From Pseudomonas sp. 6D_7.1_Bac1 (GTDB lineage Bacteria; Pseudomonadota; Gammaproteobacteria; Pseudomonadales; Pseudomonadaceae), in contig NZ_JANLNW010000034.1 of the NCBI RefSeq assembly GCF_025465945.1, positions 62,001-126,000 on the forward strand: a stretch of 64,000 nt of DNA, in the 5' to 3' direction. Both the position numbers and the translations under genes were made by a program. This document shows, piece after piece, positions 17,687 to 26,300 of the stretch; position 1 is the first letter of the stretch, and every line of letters begins with the position of its first letter. The notes under the pieces are model-generated. The model was not told the origin of the DNA, ran no database searches, and was given only the letters and a program-made list of their open reading frames with translations.

Positions 17687-18616
17687 TCAGCGCACCGCGC
17701 TGACCCCATCCAGCGTCGAGAACGACGTGTCCTTGGCTGTCAGCAGGAAGTCGCGCATGTACGGCGCGTCGAGCATGTCGGCGCGGATGCCGGCGTACAG
17801 CGTGGCAAACAAACCTTTCTCACCGAGCCGCTTGGCCTTCACATAGCCCCGTGAGCTGTATTCGTGCAGCGCCCAATGCGGCATGCCGCAGACGCCACGG
17901 CCGCTGGCCACCAGTTGCATCATCATCACCGTCAGCTCCGAGGTACGGACCTGCGCCGGTTCGATGTCGGCCGGTTCCAGGAAACGGGTGAAGATGTCCA
18001 GCCGATCGCGCTCCACCGGGTAGGTGATCAGGGTTTCGCTGAGCAGGTCTTCCGGCACGATGTACGGCTTGCCAGCCAGCCGATGCTGGTTGGCCACCGC
18101 GAGCATCGCTTCGTAGGTGAACAACGGCACGTAGGTGATGCCGGCCAGTTCCAATGGGTCGGACGTCACCACCAGGTCCAGGTCGCCACGGGCCAGGGCC
18201 GGCAGCGGGGCGAAAGAGAACCCCGAGGCCAGGTCGAGCTCGACTTCCGGCCAGGCATCGCGGAACTGGTCGATGGTCGGCATCAGCCACTGAAAGCAGC
18301 TGTGGCATTCGATTGCCATGTGCAGCCGCCCGGCGGTGCCACCGGCCAGGCGTGCGATGTCACGTTCGGCACCGCGCAGCAGCGGCAGGGTGGCGTCGGC
18401 CAGTTGCAGCAGGCGCAAGCCCGCACTGGTGAAACGCACCGGCTTGGTTTTGCGCACGAACAGCGGCATGCCCATGCGCTCTTCCAGCTCTTTGAACTGG
18501 TGGGACAGGGCGGACTGGGTCAGGTGCAGACGTTCGGCGGCTTCGACCAGGCTGTCGGCTTCGCGCAAGGCGTGCAGGGTCTTCAGGTGACGGATTTCGA
18601 GCACCGGGGTCTCCAT
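17687..18616 (-). CDS. metR: MetR, LysR-type regulator of methionine synthesis
   Basis: 309 residues. The N-terminal winged helix-turn-helix (LEIRHLKTLHALREADSL, AAERLHLTQSALSHQFKELE) is typical of LysR proteins, and the effector domain (~90-305) matches MetR, which responds to homocysteine. Divergence from metE with a 95-bp shared control region is the classic MetR/metE arrangement and supports the name. In known systems MetR binds between the two genes, activates metE and represses itself. A candidate site lies at 18647-18659. Confidence 0.93.
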   Translation of the reverse strand: METPVLEIRHLKTLHALREADSLVEAAERLHLTQSALSHQFKELEERMGMPLFVRKTKPVRFTSAGLRLLQLADATLPLLRGAERDIARLAGGTAGRLHMAIECHSCFQWLMPTIDQFRDAWPEVELDLASGFSFAPLPALARGDLDLVVTSDPLELAGITYVPLFTYEAMLAVANQHRLAGKPYIVPEDLLSETLITYPVERDRLDIFTRFLEPADIEPAQVRTSELTVMMMQLVASGRGVCGMPHWALHEYSSRGYVKAKRLGEKGLFATLYAGIRADMLDAPYMRDFLLTAKDTSFSTLDGVSAVR

Positions 18617-18646
18617 GAGTAAATTTTGTGATCAACACGAAAAGGT

Positions 18647-18659
18647 TGAGTTTGTCTCA
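18647..18659. promoter_or_regulatory. Candidate MetR binding site
   Basis: TGAGTTTGTCTCA is a perfect 4-5-4 dyad in the metR-metE gap and differs by one base per arm from the enterobacterial MetR consensus TGAA-N5-TTCA. The 95-bp gap has no room for, and shows no sign of, a cobalamin riboswitch. Confidence 0.55.
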
Positions 18660-18711
18660 TGTTGGGTTGGCTGTCGACAATAGGGCCATCTAATACAGGG
18701 AGAAACACACC

Positions 18712-21024
18712 ATGGCCTTGGCCCACACACTCGGTTTTCCACGCATTGGCGCAGACCGCGAACTGAAAAAAGCCCTGGAATCCTATTGGAAGGGCGACCT
18801 CGATCAGTCGGCGTTGCAAGCGGTCGGCCGCGAACTGCGGGCCAAGCACTGGCAAGTGCAGAAAGATGCCGGCATCGACCTGCTGCCCGTGGGCGACTTT
18901 GCCTGGTACGACCAGGTGCTGACGCATTCGCTGACCTTCGGCGTGATCCCCGAGCGCTTCGACAGCGCCCGGGATGCTCAGGGCCAGCCGAGCCTCGACA
19001 CGCTGTTCGCCATGGCCCGTGGCGCCAGTGCGGTGTGCTGCGGCGGTGAGCCTGCCAAGGCGCAATATGCGCAGGAACTGACCAAGTGGTTCGACACCAA
19101 CTATCACTACCTGGTCCCGGAATTGCGCGTTGACCAGTCGTTCACGTTGAGTTGGGAGCAGCTGTTTGACGAAGTCGACGAAGCCCGCGCCCTCGGTCAC
19201 AACGTCAAGCCGGTGATCATTGGCCCGCTGACCTATCTGTGGCTGGGCAAGACTAAAGGCAACGACTTCGACAAGCTCGACCTGCTCGAACGCCTGCTGC
19301 CGCTGTACGGCGAGATCCTCAATCGCCTCAAGGCCCAAGGCGTGGAATGGGTGCAGATCGACGAACCGATCCTGACCCTCGACTTGCCGCAAGCCTGGAA
19401 AAACGCCTTCGAGCGCGCCTACCACATCCTTCAGTATTCGCCGCTGAAGAAACTGGTGGCCACCTACTTCAGTGGTCTTGCAGACAACCTTGGGCTGGCC
19501 GTGAGCCTGCCGGTGGACGGTCTGCACATCGACGCGGTGCGCGCGCCAGAACAACTGAGTCAGGTACTCGATCGCCTGCCGACCTACAAAGTGCTGTCGG
19601 TGGGCCTGGTCAACGGCCGCAACGTCTGGCGCTGCGAGCTGGAACAGGCGCTGGCGCAACTGAAACCGGCGCAAGAGCGTTACGGCGACAACCTGTGGGT
19701 CAGCAGTTCGTGCTCGTTGCTGCACAGCCCGGTGGACCTGGACCGTGAAGACACACTCGACGCCGAGCTGAAGAGCTGGCTGGCGTTTGCGGTTCAGAAG
19801 TGCGGGGAAATCGCCGTGCTGCGTGATGCCCTGAACGATCCGCAGTCGCTGAAGGTTAAAGCAGCATTGGCTCACAGCCGTGCTGTGCAAGCCAGCCGGG
19901 CGCAGTCGCCACGCATCCACAAGGCCGAAGTCCAGGCACGCATCAAGGTTATTCGCGACACCGACAGCCAACGTCACTCAGCGTTTGCCCAGCGTATCGA
20001 ATTGCAACGTGCGCGCCTGAAACTGCCGGCCTTCCCGACCACCACCATCGGCTCGTTCCCGCAGACCGCATCGATCCGTCTGGCGCGCCAGTCGTTCAAG
20101 CAGGGCAAACTCTCGGTCAACGATTACACCGACGCCATGCACAGTGAAATCCGCCACGCGGTGCAAATCCAGGAGCGCTTGGGCCTTGACGTGCTGGTGC
20201 ACGGTGAAGCCGAGCGCAACGACATGGTCGAATACTTTGCCGAGCAGCTCGACGGCTACCTGTTCACGCGCTTTGGCTGGGTTCAGAGCTACGGTTCGCG
20301 TTGTGTGAAACCGGCAATCATTTACGGCGATCTTAGCCGTCCGAAAGCCATGACTGTTGACTGGATCACCTACGCTCAGAGCCTGACCGACAAAGTCATG
20401 AAGGGCATGCTCACCGGTCCCGTGACCATGCTGATGTGGTCGTTCCCGCGTGAAGATGTGTCGCGCAAAGTCCAGGCGCAACAGTTGGCGCTGGCCCTGC
20501 GTGACGAGGTGGTCGATCTGGAAAATGCCGGGATCAAAATCGTCCAGATCGACGAAGCCGCGTTCCGCGAAGGCTTGCCGCTACGCCGGGCGCAATGGCA
20601 GGAATACCTGGACTGGGCGGTGGAGGCGTTCCGCTTGAGCGCCTCGGGTGTTCGCGATGAAACCCAGATCCACACCCACATGTGCTACAGCGAATTCAAC
20701 GACGTGATCCAGTCTATCGCGGCCATGGACGCTGACGTGATCACCCTCGAAACCTCGCGTTCGGACATGGAATTACTGGAAGCCTTCGAGGCCTTCGACT
20801 ACCCGAACGACATCGGCCCGGGCGTCTACGACATCCACTCGCCACGGGTGCCGGACACGGCCGAGATGGTCAAGTTGATGAGCAAAGCGGTCAAACGCAT
20901 TCCCGCTGAGCGGCTGTGGGTCAACCCGGACTGCGGTTTGAAGACTCGGGCCTGGCCGGAGACCGAAGCGGCGCTGGTGAACATGGTGGCGGCGGCGCGG
21001 CAGTTGCGTAGTCAACTGGCGTGA
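18712..21024 (+). CDS. metE: MetE, cobalamin-independent methionine synthase
   Basis: 770 residues, the full family length. It transfers the methyl group of 5-methyltetrahydropteroyl-tri-L-glutamate to homocysteine in the cytoplasm. Two homologous barrels are visible. The C-terminal one carries the zinc ligands in THMCYSEF (His, Cys), the Glu after [11 protein letters not shown], and the Cys of [10 protein letters not shown]. The substrate-binding [14 protein letters not shown] and [10 protein letters not shown] motifs are intact. An AGGGAGAAACACACC sequence precedes the ATG. A 59-bp stretch of the 3' end (20950-21008) is repeated, diverged, at 23265-23323. Confidence 0.97.
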   Translation: MALAHTLGFPRIGADRELKKALESYWKGDLDQSALQAVGRELRAKHWQVQKDAGIDLLPVGDFAWYDQVLTHSLTFGVIPERFDSARDAQGQPSLDTLFAMARGASAVCCGGEPAKAQYAQELTKWFDTNYHYLVPELRVDQSFTLSWEQLFDEVDEARALGHNVKPVIIGPLTYLWLGKTKGNDFDKLDLLERLLPLYGEILNRLKAQGVEWVQIDEPILTLDLPQAWKNAFERAYHILQYSPLKKLVATYFSGLADNLGLAVSLPVDGLHIDAVRAPEQLSQVLDRLPTYKVLSVGLVNGRNVWRCELEQALAQLKPAQERYGDNLWVSSSCSLLHSPVDLDREDTLDAELKSWLAFAVQKCGEIAVLRDALNDPQSLKVKAALAHSRAVQASRAQSPRIHKAEVQARIKVIRDTDSQRHSAFAQRIELQRARLKLPAFPTTTIGSFPQTASIRLARQSFKQGKLSVNDYTDAMHSEIRHAVQIQERLGLDVLVHGEAERNDMVEYFAEQLDGYLFTRFGWVQSYGSRCVKPAIIYGDLSRPKAMTVDWITYAQSLTDKVMKGMLTGPVTMLMWSFPREDVSRKVQAQQLALALRDEVVDLENAGIKIVQIDEAAFREGLPLRRAQWQEYLDWAVEAFRLSASGVRDETQIHTHMCYSEFNDVIQSIAAMDADVITLETSRSDMELLEAFEAFDYPNDIGPGVYDIHSPRVPDTAEMVKLMSKAVKRIPAERLWVNPDCGLKTRAWPETEAALVNMVAAARQLRSQLA

Positions 21025-21092
21025 TTTTCACGAAATATCCACGCTACCCTGTTTGCTCAGGTAGTCGGCTGTCTGGAGTTCTGTGATTCGAT

Positions 21093-21124
21093 CATGACGC
21101 CTGGTGTCGATGAGAGGCGTCATG
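21093..21124. terminator. Inverted repeat downstream of metE
   Basis: Perfect 10-bp stem CATGACGCCT / AGGCGTCATG with a 12-base loop, in the 136-bp gap between the convergent metE and 643-aa genes. There is no T-run on either side, so a terminator role is likely only from its position. Confidence 0.45.
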
Positions 21125-21160
21125 GTCGCGGGTGGTTCATGGCTATCGTCGCATATGGTC

Positions 21161-23092
21161 TCAGCCGATTTTCTGAACTTCCAATTGGCCGATGGCGCAG
21201 TTATTGCCATTACCTTTAATCTGTTCGCTCATCACGTACAGGGTGCTGGATTGGCGAGTATTCACCGTAAATGTTCCTTCTATCATCAGCCATGGGCCTC
21301 CAATTTCGAACTTGACGGCTGAGGCAATAATGGTCCGGTCCTGGTACAACGCCAGTATCGGGATATCAGGCCCCTGTACCCCCTCGGTGTGATTGACCGC
21401 CTGGATGCGGAAGCGATAGTTCCCGACGGGAAACAGGAACGTCTGTTGCAGCACGACGCCTGAATACAACCCTCCTGCCGACGGCACATTGTTTGGATTG
21501 TAAAAAAAACGCACCCCGTCACTCCAAATCCTGATGTAGGAGCCACCGGCGGCTGAGCCTCTTTCCCATCCGCCGTAGGTGTCGTCCTGGAAGTCGGTGT
21601 TCGAATCGACCCAACCCGTGCTTCCCGGTCCTACCTGCAAAGTCAGAAACTCGGACGTCAGCGCTGAGCTGCCCGGGTTTTCAATTACATACCGAACGGT
21701 TAACGGGTTGCCGGCAAACTGTTCGATGTATTCACTCGCCACCAGAAAGGCAATGGGCAGGGCTATATTAGTGATGATCTGCTCGAAGACGTAGAGATGG
21801 ACGACACCATTTTTCCCGGTGACCTGCCAGGACATTCGCACTGTTGCCCCCAAGGCCAATGGCCAGTAATGGGGAATCAGCACCTCGGCCAGTTGAGTAT
21901 CGGCCGGAAGAACCCCGGCTACTGCCTCGGTGACGGTAGGTGCGGGAGCTGCGAGTGCCAGGCCGCTGATGGTGATGGTTCTGGACTTGGAGGAGTAGAG
22001 CGCTACGCTACTCTGTTGGGTGTAGCTGAGGATCATTGAGCCGCGAATACCGTTTCGAACGAACTCATTCTCCAGGGGGATTAGCAACAAGCGAGTGGCG
22101 GCCGTCACGTCCCGGGTAATCGCGCGCTCCACCCGGTCGCCTGCGAGGGTGAACAGGACCAGTGTCAGCACCACGATATCACCGGCGTTGAACACACCCG
22201 TGATGAACACTGTTGCGCCGGCGCCGGCCAGTGAGTCGTAATCAACGTTGTAGCTCTGATCCGCCTCACTGACGTCGGGGGCCACCAGCAGGGCGACCGT
22301 CGGTTTGAGTGAGAGCATGACCGACGTCGACCAACCACTTTCGTTCTGCACGATGTCCACGATTTCGTAGCTGATGAATACGCGGTCGGTGTTGGGAAGC
22401 GTGGCAAGAAAGGCAGGAGTCAGCTCGAAGAGTAGATCGCCCAAGGCGGCTACCGTCATCTCCAATATTAAGGGACCTACGGCCAGGTAAACCACATCGC
22501 CGACAGCCTGATGCTCGTATTGAGGAACGGTGACGAACATGCCGTCGTTGATCACCGTTTGGTCGATGATGGTTTCCGATGGCACTGGCAGCGGCAGCCC
22601 CTGATTGTTCGGCAAATCGGGGCGGGTATCCAGTTCGCCGGGGCCGAAAGGTTTGTAGAGCAGGGGCAGCGGTGGATCGGATTTTTCCGGGTTTCCGCTG
22701 ATACGATCAACCGTGAAGTGCAGTGGCAGAATGTTGGGCAGGGGGGTGGGAGTTGCGTACATCTGTTCAAGAACGCTGGCTAAAATGTAAAAAGGCACGA
22801 GTTGGTCGACGTACACATCCACATTGAAAGACGCAACGGGCGTCGGCCGGGTACCCAGATACACATTGATATGATCGGTACCGGACATGTTGAGGTACGG
22901 AAAGATATAGAACAGTAACCCTCTGCGATCACTGTTCACCATGTTGCGGTTCGCGCCTACGGCGTTATTGGGCAGCGGCTTGCCTCCCAGGAGCAATGGG
23001 GGAGAGACCGCAAGGACACCTGTACCACTTGAATCGGTGGAAAATATCAATGTTTGCTTTGAGGAGTTGGCGTTGGCGGAGAGACTGGTCAT
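21161..23092 (-). CDS. Uncharacterised beta-rich repeat protein
   Basis: 643 residues from the ATG at 23092, preceded by AGGAG at 8 bases; the frame is open to 23143, but those extra codons have no better start. I do not recognise a named domain. At least three degenerate modules of ~110 residues recur, each with a strand pattern like VTVPQY...VGDVVYL / VLIPHY...LGATVRM and a closing ISYEI...STSVMLSL / LSYTQ...SRTITI / VRYVI...SEFLTLQ, resembling Ig-like repeats. The last ~130 residues (GGWERGSAAG ... FPVGNYRFRIQAVN) look like a separate beta-sandwich, perhaps carbohydrate-binding. There is no signal peptide. It lies downstream of, and in the same direction as, the 1869-aa toxin-like gene, and may be its partner. 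Confidence 0.75.
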   Translation of the reverse strand: MTSLSANANSSKQTLIFSTDSSGTGVLAVSPPLLLGGKPLPNNAVGANRNMVNSDRRGLLFYIFPYLNMSGTDHINVYLGTRPTPVASFNVDVYVDQLVPFYILASVLEQMYATPTPLPNILPLHFTVDRISGNPEKSDPPLPLLYKPFGPGELDTRPDLPNNQGLPLPVPSETIIDQTVINDGMFVTVPQYEHQAVGDVVYLAVGPLILEMTVAALGDLLFELTPAFLATLPNTDRVFISYEIVDIVQNESGWSTSVMLSLKPTVALLVAPDVSEADQSYNVDYDSLAGAGATVFITGVFNAGDIVVLTLVLFTLAGDRVERAITRDVTAATRLLLIPLENEFVRNGIRGSMILSYTQQSSVALYSSKSRTITISGLALAAPAPTVTEAVAGVLPADTQLAEVLIPHYWPLALGATVRMSWQVTGKNGVVHLYVFEQIITNIALPIAFLVASEYIEQFAGNPLTVRYVIENPGSSALTSEFLTLQVGPGSTGWVDSNTDFQDDTYGGWERGSAAGGSYIRIWSDGVRFFYNPNNVPSAGGLYSGVVLQQTFLFPVGNYRFRIQAVNHTEGVQGPDIPILALYQDRTIIASAVKFEIGGPWLMIEGTFTVNTRQSSTLYVMSEQIKGNGNNCAIGQLEVQKIG

Positions 23093-23264
23093 GAGCGAGG
23101 CTCCTGTTCTGGACGACCGTTGCGCTGACCTCCCTGAAGACACTCAACGCGTGTGTCGCCTGATTGGGCACCGGTGTGCAGGTTTTTTCTACTGTCATAT
23201 CTGACAGGTAAACGAGGCTTTCCGATAAGCGGTAACGCGCCGCTGTCAGTGGTTCTCCCTCCGT

Positions 23265-23323
23265 GCCTGGCCAGAGATCGAAGCGGCGCTGCTGAACAGG
23301 GTAGCGGCGGCGCGGCAGTTGCG
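23265..23323 (+). pseudogene. Duplicated fragment of the metE 3' end
   Basis: Bases 23265-23323 match metE 20950-21008 at 54 of 59 positions without gaps. In the metE frame the copy still reads [20 protein letters not shown] against [20 protein letters not shown] in MetE. The match stops sharply on both sides, and the copy lacks the final residues and the stop codon of metE. It sits between the 643-aa and 1869-aa genes, so the 643-aa gene is bracketed by direct repeats of the metE tail. Confidence 0.85.
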
Positions 23324-23336
23324 GGAATCGGCGAAC

Positions 23337-23361
23337 AGCGGAGCGCTTCGTGCGCTCCGCT
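23337..23361 (-). terminator. Stem-loop after the 1869-aa toxin-like gene
   Basis: Perfect 10-bp stem AGCGGAGCGC / GCGCTCCGCT with a TTCGT loop, beginning 8 bases past the stop codon at 23369. It is a strong GC hairpin without a T-run. It would reduce read-through from the large gene into the 643-aa gene. Confidence 0.55.
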
Positions 23362-23368
23362 GTGGTCG

Positions 23369-26300
23369 TCAAAGCTGGGAAAAGTGTTTGATCCCCAGCG
23401 GTTTGCCAATGTCTCCACGCCAGATCGACTCGACCTGCGCGCCACTGCTGGCCTGGGCCTGCTGCCATTGCAGGCCCAGGTTGCGTTGCTCGGGCAATTT
23501 CAGGTGACCTTTGACGAAGTCGTTGAACGCAGGCTTGGCCGAGGTGTAGTGAAAGTGTGCATACCATAAGGTTTGAGCCGGCTGGTGCGTCAGATCGCGC
23601 ACTTCATACTCCTGCAGAAAATCCCTTCGTCCGTCCGGGCGTTTGCCCAGGTCCCTTAGACCACCCTCCTTGCGAATGTCCACGACCTGTTGTTCAAGCA
23701 GATAGTCCAGATAGCCTTCAGTTGGAGTTTTACTTTTCATCGATTGATCGATCCGCAGGGTCCGACCTGATCGAGCAAGCTCGCGTGCCTGTTCGCCCAG
23801 TTGCAGCACTACTGGATCCGTGGGCGAAAGACGCTCGATGGCTTGGGCGCGCATGCTCAGTTCGGCGGCTTCGCTGCTCATCATGTGCTCTAGATCCACC
23901 GGCAGCATGTCTTGCCTGGCATAGCCTTCGACTTTGCTTTTGTAGGCCGCGACGGCACCGAGTCTTTTTCTGGCCTCGGCCAGTAACGGCTGAATATCCG
24001 TCTGTTGAGGCGGTTGCGAGGGGGCAGATGGCTCACTGAGGTGATACTTGCCGCTGGAGCGTGGCAACCAGGTTTCTGTGTGACCGTCGATACCCTCGAT
24101 GGTGAAACGCTTTTGCTGGGTGTTGGCGTCTATGCTTTCGACGCCGATCAGCAATTGGTTGTCTTCGGTTTCAAAGAGTTTCTTGCCGGTTCCTCCCTCT
24201 GTAGGGGCAACGGAAGCGCGACTCTTGATGGCATGGCGGGCGAAGTCCTCGACTTTTGCCAGGTGGTCCAGAAACGGCGTGATCTGTTCCAGATCCAGAT
24301 GTTGCGGGTAGCCCAGGGTCCAGGCGTTCAAGTGACGGCGGAACTCGGCATAAAGGGTGAGGCAGTCTTCGAGCACCTTGTTGCGTTGGGTCATGCTGGC
24401 GCGTACCTGCGCAAGATTGTGCTGGGTAAACAGCGCACGGCCGACCTTGATACGGGCCTGTTTCAGCTGTACGTGAAAATACACCCAGGACATGTCCTCG
24501 ACTGCATCGTAGCGGCTGATGATTTCCAGAATATGTGCCGTTTTCAGGTAGTAGCGATTTGCCTCGTTGAAAGACTCTGTCAGCTTCGCCACGTCAGCGG
24601 CTACCTTTGACTTTTGTACCCGATTGGTGATGCGACGGTTCCAGAAGCTCACCTGGTCCGCGGCGTCATAAGCGTTGTCAAACTCCCGCAGAACGGCCTT
24701 GCGAACCTGCTTGCGTTGTTCCAGCAGGCGCAAATGCGTGCCTAACTCCTCGATGGGGGTGGTATCCGAACGAGCAATGAGGTTATCGATCTGGTCGAGG
24801 TGTTCCAATAGTCGTTCTCGGGCCACGCTGAACCGACGCAGTGTCCGATCAACCACAACCCAGGCACTGCGGCTTTTAAGGTCTTCGATCTGGTTGCGTT
24901 TTCTTCCATGACTCAATGGCAACAGCTCTTCCAGGTTCTGGTAGTGGCTCTGCGCGATATCGATGTCATTCACGCAGGCGGCATCCAGCGATGCCTGCAA
25001 GGCCTTGCCCTGACTCTGATCGCTGTTGTAGTAGCGCTCCAGGATGATATTGGTGCTGCGGGTCTGGGTCTCGAGTCGCCGGGTGTAGGCATCGACGGTG
25101 TTGGTCAGGGTCAATTGACGACGCAAGGTTCGATCGGTCCACCAGCGGGGTAGCCAGCGGCGAATGGCGGCAGGCCAGATCGGGTCCATCCCATCGGCCA
25201 AATGCCCGAGCACCGCACCGCCGCCGGCACCACCTCCTTCTATCAAGGTGCCGTACACGGCGTAGTGGGTGTTCCAGTTTCCGGCTTCATCGAGGGCGAT
25301 GGGCTGTTTGTAGGTGCAGGTGCGGGTGCCGCTCAAACGCCAGCGTGCCGGCTGGTCGCTCAATTCAATTTGGTAGATACGCCCCTGGCTGATCATGAAA
25401 TCGCCGTCGGCATGCCGATAAACATTGCGATAGATGCCCTGTGTTTCGGGTTGCAGGCCCGTCAGGGAAATCTCGTGTTGATACTCGTAACCGGCAAAAC
25501 GCTCGACGGTTCGCAGTGCCTGCCGTCTTGATGAGGTCTGCAAGGCACCGGCTCTTTTGGCTAAGGCACCCCACTGGCGTTGGCGGGTCAAGGCGCGGGC
25601 CGCACTGGGAGTAGCGACTGCGCCAGGCAGAATGTCCATGGTCGCGTCAATCAATGACAACAACACCGATTCCACCTCGGCCAGACCATGACCGACGTCG
25701 CCGCGCAAGAAGGCGGCGACTGCCAGATTGGCGCTACCCCAGGCGTCATACAAGGCAATACCGGTGCCCACGAAAGGCACCATGCCCAGGGCCATTTTCA
25801 GGTAGTTGAACATTGCGCCGGATTTCAGGGCGCAATGCTCCAGGTACAAGGCATCGTTGGAGCGTGAGGTGCTTCGATGGGCTTCCAGCAGACGGCCCAT
25901 ATGGACGTCGAGCAGGTGTGCCGCCAGGGAGGTGGTGGCGGGCCAGGCCAGGCCAGTGCCAATCAGGGCATCGAAGTTTTTCAGCTGCGCCTGGTTGATC
26001 CGGCTGACGTGGCTGGCGAAATCGCCTTTCAACGCGCGCCCTGCCAGGTAGTTGACCATGGTGGTGCTCAGGCACAGGTTGAACAGGCTCCTTCGCGCCT
26101 GCTCAAGGTTGTCGTACTGGCGCAGAAATAACCCGTCAGGGCTGTCGGGTAAATAAAGCAGGGTCAATCCGCTGATCTGCTCCTCTATGAACGTGACACC
26201 CGTCAACGTGCTGGGCCCTTCATTGTCTGTATCCGCACCGCCAACGTTCAGGTGCGCCGGCAGCAGCACGATACATTTGCCGTTGGCCTCATAAGCCTCG

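Noticed and set aside
18617..18711. Cobalamin riboswitch ahead of metE
   Set aside because: The gap is only 95 bp and has none of the conserved B12-box sequence; MetR control explains the arrangement.
21025..23368. Integrase or transposase-mediated island at metE
   Set aside because: No integrase, transposase, tRNA or classical att core is present in the window; the repeat is a metE coding fragment, more consistent with homologous recombination.
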